64,000 nucleotides of DNA, taken from positions 37,706 through 101,705 of the forward strand of contig NZ_LKBD01000011.1 in the NCBI RefSeq assembly GCF_001399975.1, in the 5' to 3' direction. This stretch comes from Pseudoalteromonas sp. P1-9 (GTDB taxonomy: Bacteria > Pseudomonadota > Gammaproteobacteria > Enterobacterales > Alteromonadaceae). The position numbers and the translations under genes are program-made. The notes beneath the pieces are model-generated. The model saw only the letters and a program-made list of their open reading frames with translations. It did not search any database and was not told where the DNA came from. The number at the start of each line of letters is the position of its first letter. Positions within the stretch are counted from its first letter, which is position 1. Below, piece after piece: positions 57,422-64,000 of this stretch.

Positions 57422-58243
57422 TTAACTCCAGCGTCTTGGGTCAAAGCCAAAGTAATTAAGCAATAGATCAAAAATGACCGGATCATAGGCTTTTAATTCG
57501 CTGGGCTTTTCAATAAAGGTTTCGGTGATTACTGCGAAAAACTCCGCTTCATTGGTGGCACCGTAACTGTGAATAACGTGGGGCATGCCATACGCCACAT
57601 GCGCTTTTAACATATTGTAGGCACGAGAGAATTCGCGTCCCCAACTTTCATAGGTGAGTTTATCTTTTAATAGCGGCGTGCCTGTTGTTGCGCCAGTTTC
57701 TTGATCCAGTTGATGGGCAAACTCATGGAATACCAAATTGTGGCCATCGTTTGGTAAACGGTTACCGTTAAGTACATCATGCCATGAAAGCACCAAAGTA
57801 CCGCCAGGCCACGACTCCCCTTGCCTAACTGTTTGATGAAAACTCACAAGGCCTGCGCCATCACGGCTTTCTGAATTTGCATAGTAGGCGCTTGGGTAAA
57901 GCAAAATTTGCTTTACGTTTTTATACAGCGGCCACGGTTTATTTAGCACCAGCACACAAGCATCGGCCGCCACAATCAACTTCATTGCGTGGTTTATCAC
58001 TAGGCCATCGCGTCCTAAAAAGTCTTTGGTGTCTAAAAACCAAATGATGTGTTTTTCTAGTCGTGCGCGCTCGCTATCTGTCATTCGGCGATAAATCGGC
58101 ATGTACTTGAGTAATACATTGCGATCGCTGTCGCTTAATGTGCGATCTTTTAGTTTATGTTCCCAGTAAATAGTGCGTAGCGTATCGAAATGCCAATAAG
58201 CAGCGATAAATACCAAGGTTAATATTATTAGTATGAAGTCCAT
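57422..58243 (-). CDS. mtfA: Zinc metallopeptidase MtfA
   Basis: A 273-residue peptidase with an N-terminal membrane helix (1-18) and the HEXXH zinc site at His173-Glu174-His177 (VFHEFAHQLD). E. coli MtfA inactivates the glucose repressor Mlc and so links to the phosphotransferase system; whether a partner exists here is unknown. A strong GGGGGGAG site precedes the ATG. Confidence 0.9.
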   Translation of the reverse strand: MDFILIILTLVFIAAYWHFDTLRTIYWEHKLKDRTLSDSDRNVLLKYMPIYRRMTDSERARLEKHIIWFLDTKDFLGRDGLVINHAMKLIVAADACVLVLNKPWPLYKNVKQILLYPSAYYANSESRDGAGLVSFHQTVRQGESWPGGTLVLSWHDVLNGNRLPNDGHNLVFHEFAHQLDQETGATTGTPLLKDKLTYESWGREFSRAYNMLKAHVAYGMPHVIHSYGATNEAEFFAVITETFIEKPSELKAYDPVIFDLLLNYFGFDPRRWS

Positions 58244-58306
58244 GCTCCCCCCTTCTCTATTTAATTGGGTGAAGCATGGGATTGTTCAAGGTAGGGAATA
58301 TATTAT

Positions 58307-59254
58307 TTAGTTCTTTCTTAAAACAACCACGTCACGGAAAATTGATTCGCTCATGCGATGCGGTGCTTCAAACTCAAGTGCACTAAGGCCTGCCGCTTCA
58401 AAAACCGCAATCAGCTCTTTGCGCTTTGGAATGTACTTATTAAACGCAATAACGCAAATACCGTCTTTATGCAGTAAATCTGCCCATTGTGGTGCACATT
58501 CTTCTAACACCGCAATTGGGTTGCGGGTTTTTTCAGTCGTAAAGTGCTGCACACCGTAAGGAATATCACTAATGATTAAATGCTGCTTTTCACGCTTTAA
58601 TAAATCACACGCAGTTGTCGCATTACCATTAATTATACGGGTATTAACGCCATTAGCAGTAAAATCAATAAACTTACCCTTGTTTTGTTTATTGGCTTTA
58701 CCAATAAACCCCTCTTTTAGCTCATGCTTTTGGCGGTGAAGTTTCGTCCATTTTTTGGCAAAGGTTCTAAAATCCAATACCGCATTTGGGTCTTGCTCAA
58801 TGCCTTTTGACTTAATGCCATAACGCATTGCCCACATTAAAGTGGTGCCGCGCCCGCACATAGGGTCGAGCAATTTAATCTTGCTGATGTCTTTTTCTTT
58901 ACAGAAACTTAAACCCACATTTAGCAACAACTGCGTTAAAATTTCATTAGTTTTGCCTTTGTACTTACTACCAAATACAAAATCACTGTGTAAGTGAAAA
59001 TCAGTATTTAGCGATAACGGCATTAACGTGCCCGAATCATGACTAAAAATACCTTGTACAAACGATAAGCGTGCTAATGCTTCGAGTTTTTGTTCTGGCA
59101 ACTGGGTTTGCAAAAATTGCATGCCGCCAATCTCGTTTAGTGTAAGATCATACTCGCCAATACACTGTTTAAACTCTTTTTGTGCAATATCGATGGTTTC
59201 GTTAAAATAAGCACCGTTTGCAACAGGTGAAATCAAAATCGCAATGTCTTTCAA
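58307..59254 (-). CDS. TRM11-like SAM-dependent RNA methyltransferase
   Basis: A 315-residue methyltransferase. The SAM-binding motif is LLDPMCGRGTTLMWAM and the catalytic-type motif reads SDIPYGVQ, close to the (N/D)PPY of guanine-N2 enzymes with Ile in the second place. The N-terminal 110 residues lack a clear THUMP domain. Target RNA not known. It is divergent from hrpB with 65 bases between starts. Confidence 0.75.
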   Translation of the reverse strand: MKDIAILISPVANGAYFNETIDIAQKEFKQCIGEYDLTLNEIGGMQFLQTQLPEQKLEALARLSFVQGIFSHDSGTLMPLSLNTDFHLHSDFVFGSKYKGKTNEILTQLLLNVGLSFCKEKDISKIKLLDPMCGRGTTLMWAMRYGIKSKGIEQDPNAVLDFRTFAKKWTKLHRQKHELKEGFIGKANKQNKGKFIDFTANGVNTRIINGNATTACDLLKREKQHLIISDIPYGVQHFTTEKTRNPIAVLEECAPQWADLLHKDGICVIAFNKYIPKRKELIAVFEAAGLSALEFEAPHRMSESIFRDVVVLRKN

Positions 59255-59319
59255 AACATTATCCTAATAGACAAATAATACCGTCAATTATATCGCGACT
59301 CGGACAAAGAAATAAACGC

Positions 59320-61686
59320 ATGCTACCAATCAACCAGATTAAAACCGATTTTTTAGCCCATATTGGCAACAACAATAGCTATCAACCAATTATTGTCAGC
59401 GCCAATACGGGAACGGGTAAATCAACCCAATTGCCACAGTGGTGCACACACACTGGCAAGGTATTGGTCATTGAGCCAAGGCGTATTGCCTGTACTAGCC
59501 TTGCCGAGCGCGTCGCAAACGAAATGCAAACATCCCTTGGCGACAAAGTGGGTTATGCCATACGTTTTGAAATACAAGCAAACGACAACACCGAGATTGT
59601 ATTTGTAACCCCGGGTGTAGCACTGCGTTGGTTAAATGAAGGGTTATTACAGGATTTCAACACCATTATGCTCGATGAGTTTCATGAGCGCCGTTGGGAT
59701 ACCGATTTACTGCTGGCTTTACTGCTTGAGCATAATAAAACCAACAATCAACACCACAAGCTAGTGATCACCTCCGCAACATTAAACGCTGAGCAACTTA
59801 TTAACTATTGCCAAGGCATACATTTACACGCTGAAGGTAAAGTGTTCCCTGTAGATGAGCATTACCTTGCACCTGCCATGCGTGATATGCCACATAAAGA
59901 CAACCTCACTGAGCGCATGGCATTTGCCGCTGAAAAAGCGTATCAACTTGGCAGCCAAGATGTATTGGCATTTTTACCCGGCAAAGGGGAAATTCAACTT
60001 TGTGCCAGCTATTTGCGCACGCGATTGAATGACCAATTCGATATAATCACCTTACATGGTGCAAGCCCCATTAGCGAGCAAAAACGCGCATTACATCAAG
60101 GGGATAAACGCCGCCTTATTTTAGCGACTAACGTGGCGGAAACCTCGTTAACCATTCCCGGTGTTGATGCGGTGCTTGACTCGGGGCTTGAACGCCGCAC
60201 GCATATACGTAACGGCCAAAGTGTGTTGGATTTAACTGCCATCGCCAATGACTCCAAACTACAACGCCGAGGCCGTGCGGGGCGAATTACTAAGGGTGTC
60301 TACTTAGCACTCTTTGGTCAACACGCACCGCTTGAAGCCCATACACCCCCTGAAATTCAGCGAGAAAACTTAACCGATATGATGTTGGCAGCCGCGGCAA
60401 ATAATCATGCCCTTGGCAATTTGCGCTTTATCAACCCACTGTCACAACAAGCCCATGATTTAGCGTTTTCAACGCTTAAAACCATCAATGCCATTAACGA
60501 TGCGGGTATTGCAACTGACTATGGTAAAGCCCTTGCGCCATTACCCATCGACGTTACGCTTTCCCATTTAGTGGCAAGTATGCCAAATAACCGCCTTAAA
60601 CAGGCAATGGCCGACCTTGCAGGTGCCCTAAGCGTACCAGCTAAACTGTACACTCTAGATAAAAATTCAGAAAAATTTATACAATTAGAAAATGACTTTC
60701 CCAACCTATGTGACTTTAGCTTGCTCATTGGCTTAGTGCGCGGTCAGTTTTTAGAGTATATTAGCACCGAAGAAAACGCGCTTGTTGAGGCCAAACAGTT
60801 TGCCAGCCAGCTGCGCAGTCATTTTGATTTACCTGAACTCAGTAAATACGCCAGTTACAACATCACTGAATTGCAACACACTATTGCCGCTTTACTGCCT
60901 AGCTGCGTGTATATTAAAAAGCAAAACCGCCGTGGCAGTTACAATAATGGTAAGCAAGAAGTGGTGATTGCCAAAGACAGCTACTTAAGTAACGAGCCCG
61001 ACGCCCTACTGGTACTCAAAACCTACAGCCTAGCTGGGCGTGCAGTAAAAGACCGAAAAACACTGGCAACTAAAGTAAGCCCCATAACAACCAACGCTAT
61101 TATTGATAATAACTTAGGTGATGCAAAGCTATGCTCATCTGAAATTACTGAGCAAAATGAATTAATAGGCAATTACCAATATCAATACGCAGGCACCATA
61201 TTAAAATCATTTAGCGCCGCAGTTAAAAGCCATGAATTTATTACCGCCACCGTTAACCTAATTGAAACTGGCGTGCTTTGTGAATCACTCTATGATGAAT
61301 TAACACAGGAATACCAGCAGCTTTGTCTTTACCAAAATGTACATAGCACCGATTGGCAATTATTAGCACCACACGAACAAATCACACGGGTATTAAGTGA
61401 TTTAGAAATAAGCTCGCTTGATGAGCTGGCACTTCTTGATAACAGTGATTTTGCCTATGGCTTAGTTGATAACTACACATGGCAGCAATTTTGTGAGCTT
61501 TACCCGCTAACAGTGGTGCTTCCGCAACAACAACTCAGGGTGGAATACTTTATAAGCGCAAAACGCGTGGTGCTTCATTACATGAGTGGTCAGCGTGTAG
61601 AAGCCCCAAAAAAGTGGGAGCTACCCAATTTTAATGGAGCAAAAATACAATATCGCCGCGCCAGTAAATTGGTGGATATTAAGTAG
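59320..61686 (+). CDS. hrpB: ATP-dependent helicase HrpB
   Basis: A 788-residue DExH helicase, slightly shorter than E. coli HrpB (809). Motifs: Walker A SANTGTGKS (28-36), DEFH box (119-122), SAT (152-154), and LQRRGRAGR; the C-terminal half is the HrpB-specific region. The ATG at 59320 is the natural start; an in-frame ATG at 59218 would overlap the divergent gene. Function of HrpB in vivo is poorly known. Confidence 0.92.
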   Translation: MLPINQIKTDFLAHIGNNNSYQPIIVSANTGTGKSTQLPQWCTHTGKVLVIEPRRIACTSLAERVANEMQTSLGDKVGYAIRFEIQANDNTEIVFVTPGVALRWLNEGLLQDFNTIMLDEFHERRWDTDLLLALLLEHNKTNNQHHKLVITSATLNAEQLINYCQGIHLHAEGKVFPVDEHYLAPAMRDMPHKDNLTERMAFAAEKAYQLGSQDVLAFLPGKGEIQLCASYLRTRLNDQFDIITLHGASPISEQKRALHQGDKRRLILATNVAETSLTIPGVDAVLDSGLERRTHIRNGQSVLDLTAIANDSKLQRRGRAGRITKGVYLALFGQHAPLEAHTPPEIQRENLTDMMLAAAANNHALGNLRFINPLSQQAHDLAFSTLKTINAINDAGIATDYGKALAPLPIDVTLSHLVASMPNNRLKQAMADLAGALSVPAKLYTLDKNSEKFIQLENDFPNLCDFSLLIGLVRGQFLEYISTEENALVEAKQFASQLRSHFDLPELSKYASYNITELQHTIAALLPSCVYIKKQNRRGSYNNGKQEVVIAKDSYLSNEPDALLVLKTYSLAGRAVKDRKTLATKVSPITTNAIIDNNLGDAKLCSSEITEQNELIGNYQYQYAGTILKSFSAAVKSHEFITATVNLIETGVLCESLYDELTQEYQQLCLYQNVHSTDWQLLAPHEQITRVLSDLEISSLDELALLDNSDFAYGLVDNYTWQQFCELYPLTVVLPQQQLRVEYFISAKRVVLHYMSGQRVEAPKKWELPNFNGAKIQYRRASKLVDIK

Positions 61687-61687
61687 G

Positions 61688-62335
61688 TTAATCTAGGCTC
61701 TTTGCAAGTGCTGCCATTTCTTGCTGTAGCACATTTGTAAACTGCGCAACATGAAAGCCGTCCATTAAGCCGTGGTGCACATCAATATTGAGTGGCATGG
61801 TGCCAAGCTGTTTATCAAATTTACCAAACACAAATTTGGGAATGCCATTTTGCTCACCAAACGGTGTTGCGTGGGAAAAGCCGGTAAAATCAAGCCAAGG
61901 TAACACCGACACATGAATACAGTTAAGGCGCCCTTCTATCGAGTTAAATTGCTCTGAGAAAAATGGCTGACTTATTGCTGTTTCGAATGCAATTTTGCCT
62001 TTTTCACTAAAGTCAGCGAAGCCTTCCGCATAAGGTAAATACGAAATTTTAAAGAGGTTTTGCTCATCTAATTGCACCGCGTTAATTTCAATTTTATCGC
62101 ACAGCCATACTTGGTTGTTATCAATACGATGGCAAACGGGTTGATAGCTATTATTGGCACGCAACAAAGCGTAAAGGCAGGCTAAATAGAACGACTGGCC
62201 ACTTTGTTTACATGCGCCATACAATTCACCCGCATCTATACGCACACAGACTGAAAAGTATGGGTTTGCTAAGTCTTTAAAAAATGAAAAGTGTTCGGCG
62301 CGTTGCCAAGTAGAAAGGTCGATTTGAGTTGCCAT
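61688..62335 (-). CDS. Chloramphenicol acetyltransferase-like acyltransferase
   Basis: A 215-residue protein of the CatA fold and usual length. The catalytic site VHHGLMDGFHVAQF holds His188 and Asp192, and SVLPWLDFTGFSHA matches the substrate-binding part of CAT. It is a chromosomal gene with no mobile element beside it, so it may act on another substrate; resistance is not shown. Its end meets hrpB with one base between. Confidence 0.85.
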   Translation of the reverse strand: MATQIDLSTWQRAEHFSFFKDLANPYFSVCVRIDAGELYGACKQSGQSFYLACLYALLRANNSYQPVCHRIDNNQVWLCDKIEINAVQLDEQNLFKISYLPYAEGFADFSEKGKIAFETAISQPFFSEQFNSIEGRLNCIHVSVLPWLDFTGFSHATPFGEQNGIPKFVFGKFDKQLGTMPLNIDVHHGLMDGFHVAQFTNVLQQEMAALAKSLD

Positions 62336-62345
62336 AATCTTAAAA

Positions 62346-62369
62346 TAAAAATGCCCGCAATTGCGGGCA
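62346..62369 (-). terminator. Terminator of leucine dehydrogenase
   Basis: Stem TGCCCGC/GCGGGCA around AATT (62352-62369) followed by T5 in the minus direction. Confidence 0.82.
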
Positions 62370-62441
62370 CCTTACCGAGCATAGCATGAACTTGCAAGTT
62401 CATTGTTTTACTCGTGTTTTTACAAGCAAAAAACGGGGAAA

Positions 62442-63482
62442 TTACAAACCGTTTTCGATGATTTCTTGTGCTAGTTCGTCTGCAATAATGTGCGTTGACT
62501 TTTGCTCGTCTTCTGAGCGCTTGAAGATTTCGCTTAGTGTATCGAAAATACCTTCAACGTGCTTAGTTGCAGCTTCTGCACTGTAACCTTCTGGCGCAGT
62601 TTCGTAATAAACGTTGATGATACCACCTGCGTTAATTACGTAATCTGGCGCGTATAAAATGCCTTTTTCACGAATGATTTCACCGTGACGTGGCTCTGCA
62701 AGCTGGTTATTCGCACAACCTGCGATAATGCCTGCTTTAATACGCGGAATAGTCTCATCATTGATCGTTGCACCAAGTGCACACGGCGCGTATACATCAA
62801 CATCTAGGTCGTAGATTTCGTCAATGTTAACTGCAGTTGCGTTAAAGTCGTTAACTACACGGCTAACACGCTCTTCGTTGATGTCTGTTACAAACAGCTC
62901 AGCACCTGCTTCGTGTAGGTATTTACATAGTGTGTAAGAAACCGCGCCAAGACCTTGTACTGACACTTTTACGCCCGCTAAGTCTTGATGACCGTGCTTG
63001 TGTTGGTAAGCCGCTTTAATACCTAAAAACGTACCTAACGCTGTAAACGGAGATGGGTTACCGCTTTTACCTTCAAGGCCAAGTACATAGTTTGTTTCAG
63101 TGTTCATGACTGCTACGTCATCACAGGTGATGTTTACGTCTTCTGCTGAGTAGTAGCTACCACCTAAACGCTCTAAATGACGACCAAACGCTTTAAATAA
63201 TGCATCCGATTTGACTTCTTTTGCATTACCGATGATTACCGATTTACCACCACCAAATGGTAAGCGCGCTACTGCATTCTTGTATGTCATGCCTTTTGAT
63301 AAACGCAGTACATCGTATACTGCATCTTCGTCACTTGCGTAATCCCATAAACGACAACCACCCACTGCTGGGCCTAATTTAGTGCTGTGTACAGCAATAA
63401 TTGCTTTTAAGCCAGTTTCTTTGTCTGCACAAAAAACAACGTTTTCGTGGTTATCAAATTCAGTACGATTAAAAACAGTCAC
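62442..63482 (-). CDS. Leucine dehydrogenase (Glu/Leu/Phe/Val family)
   Basis: A 346-residue NAD-dependent branched-chain amino-acid dehydrogenase. From the GTG at 63482 the substrate- and catalysis-related lysines fall at Lys68 (GMTYKNA) and Lys80 (PFGGGKSVI), the numbers known for Bacillus leucine dehydrogenases. GGAG lies 6 bases before this GTG; the TTG at 63494 would overlap that site and is less likely. The Rossmann motif VQGLGAVSY follows. It starts leucine, isoleucine and valine breakdown. Confidence 0.9.
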   Translation of the reverse strand: MTVFNRTEFDNHENVVFCADKETGLKAIIAVHSTKLGPAVGGCRLWDYASDEDAVYDVLRLSKGMTYKNAVARLPFGGGKSVIIGNAKEVKSDALFKAFGRHLERLGGSYYSAEDVNITCDDVAVMNTETNYVLGLEGKSGNPSPFTALGTFLGIKAAYQHKHGHQDLAGVKVSVQGLGAVSYTLCKYLHEAGAELFVTDINEERVSRVVNDFNATAVNIDEIYDLDVDVYAPCALGATINDETIPRIKAGIIAGCANNQLAEPRHGEIIREKGILYAPDYVINAGGIINVYYETAPEGYSAEAATKHVEGIFDTLSEIFKRSEDEQKSTHIIADELAQEIIENGL

Positions 63483-63731
63483 ACGACTCTCCAACTTGTA
63501 AATGTTTAACGCGCATAATAAGTATGGCGTTAAATGAACGGGTTATTCTTGGTTTGCACCGACTCTAACATTATCCTTTCATCAAGACTACAATTTTAGA
63601 TGAACAACCCAGTTAAACTTACAATTAAACATATTCAATTTAAATTAAACTTAATTTAATTAAAAACAATGCAATTACAGACCTATTCCAAGCAAAATAT
63701 CGCAAAGATCCGCTAATATTTAAATTGTAGA

Positions 63732-63747
63732 TTGACGTTTACGTAAG
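63732..63747. promoter_or_regulatory. Possible LiuR-type site upstream of leucine dehydrogenase
   Basis: The core ACGT-TT-ACGT (63735-63744) resembles sites of the MerR-family regulator LiuR, which controls branched-chain amino-acid breakdown in gammaproteobacteria. It lies about 250 bases before the start codon, far for a MerR activator. Confidence 0.4.
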
Positions 63748-63875
63748 CGATAAGCTTGAAAGGTAAGAGAGCGTAAAGAAGAAGTTACAGGGTTCAGAGC
63801 TTAATCAATGCGCGAATATAGCTCAAGCATAATTTCCAATCGTTATTTGTCAGTTAAATTCTTGAATACGGCAAT

Positions 63876-63902
63876 AAAAAAGAGCGCATAAGCGCCCTTT
63901 TT
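63876..63902. terminator. Weak hairpin terminator near the insertion element
   Basis: Stem AGAGCGC/GCGCCCT around ATAA with A and T runs; it pairs fully (with a G-U) only in minus-strand RNA. Confidence 0.5.
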
Positions 63903-63911
63903 ACTTTGTTC

Positions 63912-64000
63912 TGACCAGTCCTAAATACGGTTGACACTTTTCCAACTTAAATTTGGAGAATGTTATGAAACCTATATCCAAGAGAACTCAAAAAGATTAT
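63912..64000 (+). mobile_element. Left end of a probable IS3-family insertion sequence
   Basis: From about 63912 a TG-starting end (TGACCAGTCCTAAATACGG) precedes the start of a transposase-like frame. The element continues beyond the window, so its right end and target duplication cannot be checked. Confidence 0.5.
63965..64000 (+). CDS. Probable transposase OrfA, N-terminal 12 codons
   Basis: MKPISKRTQKDY, preceded by a GGAG site. The start resembles OrfA proteins of IS3-type elements known from marine gammaproteobacteria (KRTQ-DYT...). Too short for firm identification. Confidence 0.55.
   Translation, partial: MKPISKRTQKDY

Larger units (their letters stand above)
63495..63911. other. AT-rich gap before the insertion element
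   Basis: No gene seen. It holds a possible LiuR-like site at 63732 and a weak hairpin terminator at 63876. Confidence 0.6.

Noticed and set aside
61688..62335. Mobile antibiotic-resistance gene
   Set aside because: The CAT-like gene has ordinary neighbours and codon use and no adjoining mobile element.

Overview
The window is chromosomal DNA from a marine gammaproteobacterium of the order Alteromonadales, most like Pseudoalteromonas or a close relative. This rests on gene content and synteny (a SapC/tryptophan-halogenase/TonB-receptor locus, the rnm-yciO-scpA-scpB-rluB block beside trp, a bamC-gcvR-bcp group) and on moderate AT-richness, not on a database search. No rRNA, tRNA or CRISPR array was recognised.

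Layout. 1-5.4 kb: 3' truncated hrpA helicase, a periplasmic isoaspartyl peptidase, and a small DksA-like plus YdcH-like pair. 5.4-12.9 kb: a nutrient-acquisition locus with SapC, two flavin-dependent halogenase-family proteins, a DUF6445-like protein and a TonB-dependent receptor, with LacI-type operator palindromes. 12.9-16.3 kb: a long non-coding stretch with further operators, then a CadC-like membrane regulator broken by two frameshifts. 16.5-18.6 kb: a three-gene thiol-redox operon. 18.6-24.3 kb: pgl-zwf, pgi and a LacI regulator; an array of three related hairpins lies between zwf and pgi. 24.5-31 kb: a cysteine desulfurase-rhodanese fusion, an ankyrin membrane protein, DUF2897, a YjiH transporter and bamC. 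31-36 kb: gcvR-bcp and the rluB-scpB-scpA-yciO-rnm operon. 36-44 kb: an EamA transporter and a complete trp operon (E, G, D, C-F, B, A) preceded by TWO consecutive attenuator leaders. 44-49.9 kb: yciB and yciI, neighbours in enterobacteria, separated here by about 5 kb with small membrane proteins, an apparently acquired gene pair, a repeat-like stretch and a sodium-dependent transporter. 49.9-52.6 kb: a PhoP/PhoQ-like operon. 52.7-63.5 kb: Nif3-like protein, an Ala/Lys-rich protein, a quinone-stress group (yqjG, pirin, DoxX and divergent LysR), MtfA, a TRM11-like methyltransferase, hrpB, a CAT-like acetyltransferase and leucine dehydrogenase. The last 90 bases appear to be the left end of an IS3-type element.

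Working together. The LacI-type palindromes (core TGACA-N4-TGTCA) occur before the halogenase operon, before the TonB receptor, in the non-coding gap beyond it, and between pgi and the LacI gene. This suggests one regulon joining outer-membrane uptake to hexose-phosphate metabolism. The two most noteworthy observations are the tandem trp attenuators and the operator pairs repeated with nearly identical spacing at two loci.
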